Shown here: piece after piece, positions 1-9,080 of the stretch
Numbering within the stretch: the stretch's first letter is position 1
Layout: each line of letters opens with the position of its first letter
From: Atrina japonica
Taxonomy: Eukaryota > Mollusca > Bivalvia > Pterioida > Pinnidae
DNA: 64,000 bases
Assembly: GCA_030159075.1 (NCBI GenBank)
Contig: BROG01000559.1
Location: forward strand, 420,501 to 484,500
Reading direction: 5' to 3'
The notes under the pieces: model-generated
What the model saw: the letters and a program-made list of their open reading frames with translations, nothing else
The model's database searches: none
Told to the model about the DNA's origin: nothing
Program-made: the position numbers and the translations under genes

Positions 1-1
1 T

Positions 2-430
2 CATTTTCTAGGAAAAGACGTCACGCCTTCCGAATTGGAAAAGATGAACGACAAGGAGTTCGAAACCCTGAGTCGTCTGTTACACGCTCGACTCAACATG
101 CGCATGGCCAAATCGATAGCAAATTCCGTCATCTGTCTGTATTCGCAAGGACTTAAATATTTTTTCGACATCAAAGACGAACCCAAACTGATCGAGGATT
201 TGAACGAAGACCCCTTCTTGGACGCAGCCATAGGCGAAGTGTGTTGTAGTTTATATTACAAATACGGTGCGTATAGTATAGCCGCCACGACTAGCCGTCA
301 CATTATCAGATTTAAAAAATCTCACGTTATAGAAAAACACGATGAATCCGGAGGAATTAATAGAGACGACGGAAATAAAGAAGAAGAATCCAAAACGTCA
401 GGAAGCGGGGAAGAAGGGTGCCAAACGTAG
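2..430 (+). CDS. Polinton small protein, 5'-truncated by the window edge
   Basis: The frame is open from base 2, upstream of any ATG (the first in-frame ATG is at 44), so this is the C-terminal part of a longer protein. The visible part is a mixed-charge helical region, then a Cys/Tyr-rich hydrophobic stretch (about residues 80-100) and a basic, Asp/Glu-rich, Ser/Gly tail. The tail overlaps the next gene by 89 bases. I recognise no enzymatic motif. It belongs to the element by position and base composition. Function unknown. Confidence 0.6.
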   Translation, partial: HFLGKDVTPSELEKMNDKEFETLSRLLHARLNMRMAKSIANSVICLYSQGLKYFFDIKDEPKLIEDLNEDPFLDAAIGEVCCSLYYKYGAYSIAATTSRHIIRFKKSHVIEKHDESGGINRDDGNKEEESKTSGSGEEGCQT

Positions 431-659
431 ATGGAATAGCAATGCTAATAGCAACGATAGCAATACTAATAGCTATGTTAATAGCAACGATGGCAATGCT
501 ATTAGTAACGATAGCTGGAAATGGCTAGCGGGTGGACTCGCGGTTGTTGGATTTCTGGTCTACATAAAAACAGAACCCAAAGTAATTCAGACCCAAGCAG
601 TTTCACCAGAACCCAAAGTAATTCAACCTCCAAAACCCAACGCCCATGAAATGTTTTAA
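342..659 (+). CDS. small single-pass membrane protein with Asn/Ser repeat tract
   Basis: A 105-residue protein. The N-terminus is strongly basic (residues about 12-30). An Asn/Ser/Asp-rich repeat tract follows (about 31-57), then one hydrophobic segment (WLAGGLAVVGFLVYI, about 61-75), and a Pro/Lys tail in which the unit EPKVIQ occurs twice. A basic region plus one membrane span suggests a virion or membrane-associated small protein, but no function is known to me. The repeat tract is made of about 12-bp units (aatagcaacgat-like) and has been copied downstream (see 478-917). The ATG at 342 lies inside the upstream gene. Confidence 0.55.
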   Translation: MNPEELIETTEIKKKNPKRQEAGKKGAKRRWNSNANSNDSNTNSYVNSNDGNAISNDSWKWLAGGLAVVGFLVYIKTEPKVIQTQAVSPEPKVIQPPKPNAHEMF

Positions 660-917
660 ATAATTTTCTCTCTTATTAAAAAAAGAATGTGTGAAACAAA
701 TTTGGTCAACACCGCCGTCAATATGGCATTGGTAATAGCAATGGTAATAGCAACGATGGCAATGCTATTAGCAACGATAGCTGGAAATGACTAGCGGGTG
801 GTCTACATAAAACTCAAAGTAATTCCAAAACCCAAAACCCTTGAAATGTTATAAATAATTTTCTCACGTATTAAAAAAGAATGAGTGAAAAAGATTTGGT
901 CAACACCGCGTATCACG
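478..917 (+). repeat. partial tandem duplication (478-708 copied at 743-917)
   Basis: The stretch 478-708 covers the end of the 105-residue gene, its stop, the AT-rich spacer and the first codons of a gene. It is repeated at 743-917 with an internal deletion of the membrane-segment part. Both copies share the Asn/Ser-coding repeat, the CTACATAAAA and AAAGTAATTC blocks, the spacer TAAATAATTTTCTC and the start-codon region ATGxGTGAAA..TTTGGTCAACACCGC. The first copy of the downstream start is at 687, the second at 881. Confidence 0.75.
687..794 (+). CDS. possible 35-residue hydrophobic ORF created by the duplication
   Basis: It starts at the duplicated start codon (687) and begins MCETNLVNTAVN, close to the MSEKDLVNTA start of the gene at 881. 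It then reads the Asn/Ser repeat in a different frame, giving a Met/Ala/Ile/Leu-rich hydrophobic run of about 20 residues before a stop. It could be a real small membrane peptide or just a decayed 5' copy of the 74-residue gene. No ribosome-profile or homology evidence is available here. Confidence 0.3.
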   Translation: MCETNLVNTAVNMALVIAMVIATMAMLLATIAGND

Positions 918-1105
918 CAGCCGTCAATACGGGAATTGCCATCGGATACGCGCAACTCTCCAAGAAATTTTTAAAGATGCCGGTGCCTAAGATCGATTTA
1001 GATCCAAAGGATTTCGGGATGATCCTTCTCGAATTTGCTCTCGCCAATTATACCAAGGACATGTTGGTCAAAAAGGGAATCATTCCCGCCGATATCATGA
1101 AATAA
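881..1105 (+). CDS. small Polinton protein, 74 aa, unknown function
   Basis: Starts at ATG 881 in the sequence AAAAAAGAATGAG after an AT-rich spacer and ends with GIIPADIMK before a TAA. It contains an amphipathic Ala/Gly-rich N-terminal helix and a second hydrophobic helix around residues 48-60. I recall similar short proteins next to the integrase gene in invertebrate Polintons but cannot assign a role. It is intact. The start region is also present in a degraded upstream copy at 687. Confidence 0.55.
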   Translation: MSEKDLVNTAYHAAVNTGIAIGYAQLSKKFLKMPVPKIDLDPKDFGMILLEFALANYTKDMLVKKGIIPADIMK

Positions 1106-1126
1106 AATAAAACATCTATATAAAAA

Positions 1127-1633
1127 ATGGCAACGATAGCGATGATGGTGGGTGGTGCATTGGTCAACGCCCTGGCGTTTTCCAGATCGCAATTTTTATT
1201 TTCGAATCACGACGAGCAAAAAAGACACGACGAAGCGATGGAAAAACTGACCAAGGCCAGAGACGAATGGAATCACAAACGCACGAAACGATTAGATTTT
1301 TTAAACGAGAGATTGAAAAAAGAAGGACATGCGTTATACACCTATAAAGTAGTAGACGCCGCCATGTCTCTCTACTCGCAGATGATGGGTGAAGAGGAGA
1401 TGTCTCCCGAACCGAAATTGAGCGATTTTTATCAACCCTCCGAAGAGCAAAAAGATAAAGAAATCCTCTTCGTGTTGATCGGAACGGGGTTAGTGTTCTA
1501 TGGCGTAAAAAATATGTCGCATAAAGTAAAATGGAAGAGATCTATTACAAACACTATTGGAAAGGAAAGGAGGCCATCAAGAAATTGGCCAAAGCGGCTA
1601 ACGTCGGCGAAAAGGAAGCGTTCGATTTCTTGA
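1127..1633 (+). CDS. conserved Polinton membrane-anchored protein, 168 aa
   Basis: The N-terminus is hydrophobic and small-residue rich (MMVGGALVNALAF, residues 5-17). A highly charged helical region with DEQKRHDEAMEKL follows, then a second hydrophobic segment near residues 114-127 (ILFVLIGTGLVFYG). The pattern of N-terminal hydrophobic patch, coiled coil and C-terminal membrane segment recurs in small Polinton proteins I recall. The last 34 codons overlap the integrase start at 1531 in another frame and look like integrase sequence read out of frame. The original stop may therefore have lain near 1530, with a one-base change extending the ORF; that is inference. Confidence 0.55.
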   Translation: MATIAMMVGGALVNALAFSRSQFLFSNHDEQKRHDEAMEKLTKARDEWNHKRTKRLDFLNERLKKEGHALYTYKVVDAAMSLYSQMMGEEEMSPEPKLSDFYQPSEEQKDKEILFVLIGTGLVFYGVKNMSHKVKWKRSITNTIGKERRPSRNWPKRLTSAKRKRSIS

Positions 1634-2400
1634 AAAAACAAGACGTGTGGCAAATCTATCTACCCGTACCCAAGAAAATCGTGCGACCCAAATTCGAAAA
1701 TTCGAAAGAAAACGACACGCACCAGGCCGATCTGTTGTTTTTACCACACGATAAAGTGGGTAGAAAAACGTATAAATACGTGTTAACGTTGGTCGACGTG
1801 GGCACTCGACACAAAGAAGCGGAACCGTTGACGAGCAAAGACAGTAAAGAAGTGGCCGACGCTTTCGAAAAAATTTACAAAAGACGTTTAACGTTTCCGA
1901 AATTATTACAAGTCGATCCCGGTCGCGAATTCATGGGGGCCGTCTCCAAACTCATGTCTAAACACGACGTGAGAATAAGAAGGGGACGAGTCGACGTTCA
2001 TCGCGACCAAGCCATCGTCGAACGATTTAATAGAACGTTGGGAGAACAGCTGTTTAGCTATCAATACGATCAAGAGATGAAATCTAAGGACAGAAACAGA
2101 GAATGGGTAAAACGGTTACCGGAAGTCGTGAAAACGATTAACGAAGAAACCAACCCGCCCGAAAAGGTAGAACCCGTCGATAAAGTTCAACCGCCCATCA
2201 GCCCTTTTTCGAAAGTAAGATATCTGTATCAACCGGGTGAATTGGAAGGCGGTAAAAAAAGAGCCACCGATCCCATCTGGAGTGTCGATAAACACGACAT
2301 AGATAGACATTTTAGAATGCAGGGCGTCGACATATATTATCTCAAGGAACCGGCGCCGCAAAGAACTTTCGTCAGAGAGGAATTGTTGGTCGTCGACTAA
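1531..2400 (+). CDS. INT: Polinton retroviral-type integrase (DDE), intact
   Basis: 289 residues. It would catalyse strand transfer of element DNA into the host genome. The catalytic core has D67 in HQADLLF, D129 in LLQVDPGREF and E164 in AIVERFNRTL. The D129-E164 spacing (34 residues between) fits the rve DDE family. The N-terminal 60 residues look like the helical region that precedes the core in Polinton integrases, and the C-terminus is basic with a YLYQPGE motif. All three acidic residues are present and the frame is open, unlike the integrase of copy 2. The stop codon overlaps the stop of the convergent polymerase gene. The start was chosen as the ATG before YYKHYWKG, which overlaps the upstream ORF. 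Confidence 0.85.
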   Translation: MEEIYYKHYWKGKEAIKKLAKAANVGEKEAFDFLKKQDVWQIYLPVPKKIVRPKFENSKENDTHQADLLFLPHDKVGRKTYKYVLTLVDVGTRHKEAEPLTSKDSKEVADAFEKIYKRRLTFPKLLQVDPGREFMGAVSKLMSKHDVRIRRGRVDVHRDQAIVERFNRTLGEQLFSYQYDQEMKSKDRNREWVKRLPEVVKTINEETNPPEKVEPVDKVQPPISPFSKVRYLYQPGELEGGKKRATDPIWSVDKHDIDRHFRMQGVDIYYLKEPAPQRTFVREELLVVD

Positions 2401-5400
2401 TATCCGTGGGGAAGTGTTTCGTACTCGTCCGTTATCACTCGTTTATCGTAACATAACACGAACTCTTTCTCTTGATATCGATTCACTATTTGTTTGGTTT
2501 TAGAATCTCTCGTGATGGCGTTTTCTCTGACGGTCGTAATCCTTTCACGCGTTTCTTTGACGATGTCGGTCATCGTGTCTCGATTGATGTAAAGAGAATT
2601 TTCGTAATTCAAACTAAATCCTTTGACTTTACACACCCTTTTACCCGCGTTTGTTTCGTACGCATAAGATTTAGGTCCGGTGGCACACCAAGATTTTATA
2701 AAATCGCCGTTTAACTCGTCCGTCAAGTCCCCCATAATATCACCGGTGTCGATGACGACCCCGTCGTCGCGATCTATGTACCACACGCTATCGATGTCAA
2801 ATCCTAAAACTCTATCGTCGAGTTTATCTAACACGTCGTATAACATGAGTCTCGCATGAGCCGTCGTATAACACGCTATGAAGATATTAACATCCTTACC
2901 TTTGTCGACGAATTGTCCCTTTAAATCGTAAGACATCTGGACCATGTCGTCGTTTATAAACAGCATGTTAAGAGTATCTATTTTATCGTCTAATTATATT
3001 CCATAGAATTCTTTCGGTTCGTTAACGTATTTAGTTTGCTTCATGTTAACCCTCTGACCAAATTTACCCCAAAGAGAATTGAGACATAATTTAGCTATCG
3101 CTCGCATGCCCGGATTATGATCTATTTTACCCAGGTCGATACCTAATCGTTCTTTGACCATTTTTTTATACTGTTCTTCCGATTCGTAAGGTGTGCCAGG
3201 ACCTACCTTTAATTCGGAACTTTCCATCTTGATTTGCATAAAGTTCCTAACGTATTCTTTGAAAAGATCCGTGTCTTCGCTGGTGTAGAGAAAATCCCAA
3301 ACTTCGTAAATTTTATCTATCTTATACCCTTTATCCAACGCCTTAAATAACTCGGGAGTACACCACGTTCCTACAAAAGACCTCTGTTCGTCGGTGTGTT
3401 TGCACGTCTTCATCTGTAATTCGGCACACGTTTTACACAGCGGGAACAAGAGTTTTTCGGTATTTCCACATTTCATTTTTACGGGTAAGACGGGATGATA
3501 TAATTTTCTAGGCGGGAAGACTTTACACTTTATGAATCCCAACCAATTTCGATCGACGCGTTCGGGATTATATATTTTAGTGGGATGTCCGACCGGGTAT
3601 GTCTTATAAAACTGAACCGTCGGATATAAACTAACAAAATCTACGTATCGTCCCTTTTCTTTTCCGTCGAAATCGTAAATTAACTTGGTGACGTTTGTTC
3701 TACCGCCGAAAAAGGCATCTCGGGGATTTAACGGAGTTACAATCTCTTTATTTTTTATACCTTTTGTACCGCATTCCCAAACCTCTATTAAATTGTAACC
3801 GGCACGTTTTATTTTCTCGTTTTTCACGTCGGTTCGTTTTCTAAGCGTTTCCATATCTATTTGGTTCTTGGTATTGACGGTGTCTCGCGTGTAACACGTT
3901 TCACACCCGTGCCAGAAACAACCTTGAAATTCGTAAACCGTTCTCGTGTCTTCGCAATACCCGTCGACTTTACCGATATCGGGTAGATCGACTTCGCCGC
4001 CGTTCAAAGCGTGTCGAATGACGACGTTGTCTCTCTCGGCCACGTGATCCAACCAAGAAATGGATTTCGCGCTGTACGTTTCGTGATCGACGTTATCTCT
4101 ATAGACGGCTATCGTATTTTTGGTCATGTAATTGCTTCTATAAACGGTCATGCAAACGGACGCTATCGTCACGTACTGTAGCAGATCTATATTTTCCAAC
4201 TCGATAAAGTCTTCCCTGAATTTTAACATGGACCGCCGTAATATATCGACGTCGGACGTAAAATCAAACACGTAGTTTTTTCGCGCGTCATACCATTCTA
4301 AAAAATCTTTTCTATTTTGGGCGCGCATATAATCGAAACCGTAGTGTTTTTTTGCTAGGTAACGGTCCCACGTAATTTTGGTGACACGGTTTGTTGAAAT
4401 AATGCGGAAAATAACCCTTCTTTAATTCTTTTAATCCAAACGTTCTCGGAAACGCCGCCAGAGCAGATTGGACAAAATTTATGGAATCGATAAATCTAAT
4501 GGTTCCGACTTCCATGTACATAATCTTCGTACCGTTGTAAATGCAATAAGGTTTAACGTTATGTTCCACGAAATATTTTAACAAAAATTGCGCGTCGTAT
4601 GCTTTCGCATTGTGAGCTATGAACGTGCCCTTTTTATCCAAAACAAACTACGGTAGAAAATTCGTGTTGTCGACCGTTAAAATCTTGACAAACGATTAAA
4701 TTCGGTATGTGAACACCGGTGTCTTGAGTCGCTTCTATGTCGTAAAAATAATAATTCGTCTTTCGCGTTTTACAACTGTAACATTTTTTATCATTAGTAC
4801 ACTTTGACGATTTGCACTTTCCGCCCTTACATTCTTTCTCGAGCGTAAAACACTTGTGTGTCGTCATGTCGCCATATTTTTTACAAGTCGGACATTCGGA
4901 ATGACCGCATATATGGTTTTTCAAATCTTTGACCACTCGTTCACACTCTAAACATTTCTGAACGATTAAACAAACCATATCCGTTTCGCCGTCTCTCGTG
5001 CCTCTGACGCGTTTATGTTCCTTAAAACATTCTTCGCCGAAAAACGTTCTGTTACAATCGTCGCACACTTTCCTTTCTCCACCCGGACAATTATAACCGA
5101 AGCACGATAAACACTTTTTAGGACATCTGTGGCGATCTCGTTTAGCGTACGATTTTTTACAAGTATGACAGTAATGTCCTTTACCTAAAAAACCAGCCAT
5201 GCTCGTGATTACGTCGAAGTGGTTTTTATTCTTGTACAGATATATCGCGCTGTCGTCACTTCCTTCAGTCGTATAGATGATCTCGTTGAACTGATCACTG
5301 TCCACTATGTTAATCTGTATACCCAAGTGATCGGCAAACGTTTTCACGTCTTCTAAGGTAGAACCGTGATCCCGGATGGGGACACCCGCTTCTTCGTGAA

Positions 5401-6121
5401 GTTTTAACGCTTCGTCCCTTTGTAATTTTCGACTATCATTGAAACCGTGTCGAAGCTGGGAATTCGTCCATTTGTGTTTATTTTTATTGGCTTGCGCCGT
5501 CACGATGGATCTTGCCGTCACGATGGATCTTGCCACACACATGACATCTTCGTTTTTAACCGATATGATACTTCTTTTCATCGACGAAGTTGCCTCTGTC
5601 ACCGGTTCTTTGGGTCTCCCCTTGCCTCTTGGCATTGTCGTAGACTGGACGACTATTTCTACTTCTTCTATGGGAACCTCTTTATATTCTATATAATCTT
5701 TCAGTGCTTTGAATAAATCTTTGGCTAAATCGCCCGAGACGGTGATATATTTCGTACTGAACGGTTTCGGGAAACTCGGGTGATCGATGATGATGCGAAA
5801 TTTATCGCCGTTTTGTAACCCTCTATCGTTTATCGCCAACCTCACGAGGTCTAGAAACAAACGGTCTATATCGATAAACCTATCCCTACCTATTACTTTA
5901 TATTCGTCAAAGGTGGTACCATACTTTAACCTGTATGTCGAGGAAATTTTGTCAAAACGATAGGTTTGCCCCGTGTATACACATTTGGGTTTTAAAAAAG
6001 GTTTGTTAAAATCGGTCGGAATTGGTAAATCCAGTAACGGTTTTAAAGACTTTTGTAAAACACGGGTGGGCGGGGTTGGTAAATCCAATAACGGTTCGAT
6101 ATATTGATTCGCAATAGACAT
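2397..6121 (-). pseudogene. POLB: Polinton protein-primed-type DNA polymerase B, broken in three places
   Basis: Replicates the element; family B polymerase. The N-terminal part (6121-4634) has an OTU-like/ligand region, then a Cys/His-rich zinc region (many CxxC pairs around residues 330-460), then Exo I (YDIEAT). The next fragment (4641-4312) has Exo II (NAKAYD). The next (4328-2994) has Exo III (FTSDVDIL), a Trp/Cys-containing insertion of endonuclease-like appearance (VYEFQGCFWHGC), motif A (DFVSLYP) and motif B (LCLNSLWGKFG). The last (2966-2397) has motif C as FDIDS instead of the usual DTDS, and the KxY motif. Breaks: an in-frame TAA at 2994-2996, a frameshift at about 4312-4328 and a frameshift at about 4634-4641 beside homopolymers. 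The last two could be assembly errors. The gene starts at ATG 6121. Confidence 0.85.
5496..5531. repeat. perfect 18-bp tandem duplication inside polymerase B
   Basis: The 18-bp unit 5496-5513 (GCCGTCACGATGGATCTT) is repeated exactly at 5514-5531. It keeps frame and duplicates six residues in a linker of the polymerase N-terminal region. Confidence 0.85.
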
Positions 6122-6475
6122 TTTTAAATTGGGGCGAAATTCTTTATAGCATTTTCAAAATTTTTACATTATGTCATTGGACACCTGCGCCCCATCTATC
6201 GCTGCGATTATTATGTACACTGCGGGAAAATTGAATGCGTGTGCCGAAAAGCAGGATAAGTTATCTATCTATAATCACCGGTATGGAATTTACCTGGTGA
6301 CTACCAGACCGTGGATACGTTATATATAATCATCTATATATAACAACGATACCCCCAGAAAGTCTGACAATAGTTAAAAATCCATCCTCCCAGGGGGGTG
6401 GGCTAAAGTGTGGACCATATACTACTAAACATATTCCAAAAACTGTCATTTCAGATACGCAGGTGGGTTTTTTTT
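6122..6475. other. upstream region of polymerase B and probable Polinton edge
   Basis: No gene seen. The stretch contains TATA-like runs at about 6325-6345 (TATATATAA on both strands) that could serve the leftward polymerase gene, and a short imperfect inverted repeat near 6279-6303 (CACCGGTA / TACCTGGTG). The switch to AT-rich host-like DNA occurs in or just after this stretch. Confidence 0.4.
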
Positions 6476-6612
6476 ATTTCTAATATTATTATAATTATTA
6501 TTATTATTATTATTATTATTTTTTTTTTTTTTTTTTTTTTTTGGCTTTACATCCCGTTTTTTTTTTTTATTGGGTTTTTTTTTGGGGGGGGGGTTTTGGT
6601 TTTTTTTTTTGC
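6466..6612. repeat. low-complexity T-rich / (ATT)n / G-run tract
   Basis: A run of (TTA)n followed by long T homopolymers and a G10 run. It produces false ORFs on both strands. It directly precedes a degraded SINE tail, so it may be the expanded simple-sequence tail of that SINE. Confidence 0.8.
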
Positions 6613-6745
6613 TTGTTTGTTGTATTACATTAAGCCAAGAATTTTTCACTTATAATGAGATATCACCAGCTTTAGGTAAAGTGTCACATATTTAGACTTA
6701 TGCTATGGACTGACGCAAATGCAGTGAGGGTTCCTTTTTTATGCT
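6612..6745 (-). mobile_element. degraded SINE copy (same family as 14120 and 50121)
   Basis: GCTTGTTTGTTG, then AAGAATTTTTCACTTATAATGAGA..TCACC and later GCAGTGAGGGTTC align by eye with the better copies at 14120-14340 and 50121-50405. The tRNA-like head is missing. Confidence 0.5.
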
Positions 6746-7606
6746 TCAAATCATGTTCTTTAATTGTCATATACTCATAGGTTCAGATTCAGGCACAGGT
6801 ACAAAAAGTGATAACTATAAAGAAATGTAAAAGATCATGAGCACTTGAAAATACGGGAATAATCAGAGGTGGAATCAAATGTAGCGTATAAATATACAAA
6901 ATTACACATATGTTTCTATCTGTATCATCAGACCGCACGCGATCGTTGTAGCGGATGGATTCAACGAGAACGTAGCTCGAGTTGTTGAATCCATCCACAA
7001 TAACGATCAAGTGCAGTCTGATGATACGGATTGTATTTATTACATGTCCCTTATTTATCTACATGTGTACACAAATTTGAAATTCATTCCGCTTTTAACG
7101 ACACCGTCAAATATTTTGGATGACATGAATCTCATTTAGAAAAGTACCTCCGGGAAATTTCCGTATCCACCTACAGTGCAATACAACGTTGCGTATTGCA
7201 CGAGCGTATTGTACTCTGTATTGTAACTGTACGTATACAGTTATACTTTGGTATCTGAGATTTTTTATATATTACACATGTATGTAATAAAACTCTTGTT
7301 GGCTTACATGTGTGAAATTAATGCCGGACAGTAGCCTGCACACGAGCTGTAATCGATATATACATACGATTAAGTGATTTTGCCAACAATTGAACCATTT
7401 TTCATTGTCAATTGAAATTGTGTAGTTTAAGTAGAATTGTTTGATTTAATTTTTACGACTAAAATTTCGCTGTATCAGAAAATTCAGTTCAATGCTGCAA
7501 AAATGTTTTGCAAATATTTACATATAGTGATAGTCATTGATTTATATATAATTTTACTTTGGATACAGTAGTGTAATTGATTTTTTTTCTTGACCATATA
7601 TTTCAG
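6746..7606. other. non-coding spacer / intron, nothing identified
   Basis: AT-rich sequence with only short false ORFs. A small imperfect inverted repeat lies around 6911-7029 (ATCTGTATCATCAGACCGCA and TGCAGTCTGATGATACGGAT), possibly a short TIR element. The missing first exon(s) of the host receptor gene would be expected here or left of the Polinton, but I could not see them. Confidence 0.4.
6908..7031. mobile_element. short inverted-repeat (MITE-like) element
   Basis: The left arm near 6911-6930 reads ATCTGTATCATCAGACCGCA. The right arm near 7012-7031 is its near-perfect reverse complement, and further inner pairing occurs (GATTCAACGAG / TTGTTGAATCCATCC). Size and arms fit a small foldback element; target duplications were not resolved. 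Confidence 0.45.
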
Positions 7607-7716
7607 GTTGTGCTGAAAAAGTTCACTTTAAGAAAACGATAACACTGACAAATGCCTCTGTGCAAGCATGCCAAAAGTATTGTACCTCTGAGAATTCAAC
7701 AACGTTTGCTATCAGT
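7607..7716 (+). CDS. receptor exon A: first half of WSC domain
   Basis: Acceptor ATATTTCAG, donor GTAAGG. Starts with the last two bases of a split Gly codon, then C-A-E-K and an ACQKYC motif, ending FAIS. Together with the next exon the cysteine pattern (GC..., CxxxC..., CxC..., CxxxC..., CGG) is that of a WSC domain. Phase 1 in, phase 0 out. Confidence 0.75.
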
Positions 7717-8341
7717 GTAAGGAAATTATTATTATTATAATTATTAATATTAATAAAGATATGTATGTGGTTATTTTATTACAGCAATTTTCGGGATTGT
7801 GTTTCGGAAAGTCATGCATAGTGTCATGTAAAAATGTTCCTTACAGTTTTATAAAATGTATTACTAGTATTTTAGGATATAAATATAATAACAAAGTTAT
7901 ATTTTTGAAAAAAAAAATCGGAAAATAAGATCATCAGCTGAGCTCAAATATATTAAATTTGATGTTTTTGTGGGTTTTTTTTTACTTCTTACATTGGTAC
8001 TTCTTCATTTTATTTTTAAAAAGTGGGAAGGAAAGTCATATCAAGTCGTAAAACGATGCTATTGAACTATAAAACGTTTTAAAACAGAACTTCTATGGTA
8101 TCTATGCCCTAGACAGGAAAACATATTTTGGATAGTCAAATACCAGTGAATGTCTATATGAGATAACACAAGGATATATACACTTTACATTTTCACATTT
8201 ATTTATTTATTTCAAGGAAATCTTAATATGAATGTTTTATGCTTAAGACAATTTAATAGACATTCACAATGTTTAATACAGTTCGACAAGTAAATTTCCT
8301 CTTGTATAGACGTCATTATCCGTAACCCTAGAATATAAAAG

Positions 8342-8429
<88 letters not shown>

Positions 8430-8982
8430 CAGGGGCTGAACAAATGATGAAAGCCACTGTTGGGTTCGATATTACTTAATCTCCATATGGTTTTTTTATC
8501 CCATTTGAGAAATTGAACCTGCCGATCACACAATCTCTCAGCGTTGAAATAGCTTCGGATATATGTTCTTGTACTATATGTTGTTTTTCCAATATTCCAA
8601 TTTACGCGAGTACACATTTCAACATAGCGTAATAATAATTGTAAGTGAGGCTATATTGAGCAAACTATAATATGCGGGTAAGTATTATAAACCAAAAGAA
8701 ATTAAGTATCAATATACAACCCAATCAAAATGGTAATTCCCTATGACGATTTCAAAACAGGAAATGAACTATCACATGATTAGAGATTACTTAAACGAGT
8801 TTAAAATAGACACTAAAGAATATACATGGTAGATAATCCACTAGCAAAATATAACATGAGATAACTAGAATGATTAATAAAATCAGCGATATATAGCTTT
8901 ATATATCGCTGATAAAATCTGTTGAAATATTTAGAATTAATTTGAAATATAAAATAAAATAAAAATAAATAGATTGCAACCC

Positions 8983-9080
<98 letters not shown>

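Larger units (their letters stand above)
1..6400. mobile_element. Polinton/Maverick element, copy 1 (right part only)
   Basis: The diagnostic pair of a DDE integrase and a Polinton-type family B DNA polymerase is present, arranged convergently with stops overlapping at 2397-2400. Several small rightward genes precede the integrase, as is usual in these elements. The packaging ATPase, protease and capsid genes are not in view and would lie left of the window. The coding block is clearly less AT-rich than the rest of the window, which suggests different base composition or more recent arrival. The right terminal inverted repeat could not be placed because its partner is outside the window. The element probably ends between 6150 and 6410. 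Confidence 0.85.

Noticed and set aside
6410..6655. Phe-rich and Lys/Asn-rich ORFs
   Set aside because: Low-complexity T-rich DNA, no protein features.
7512..7580. Signal-peptide-like reading MFCKYLHIVIVIDLYIILLW just before receptor exon A
   Set aside because: It meets an in-frame stop, a possible donor has the wrong phase, and the remaining intron would be under 40 bp.
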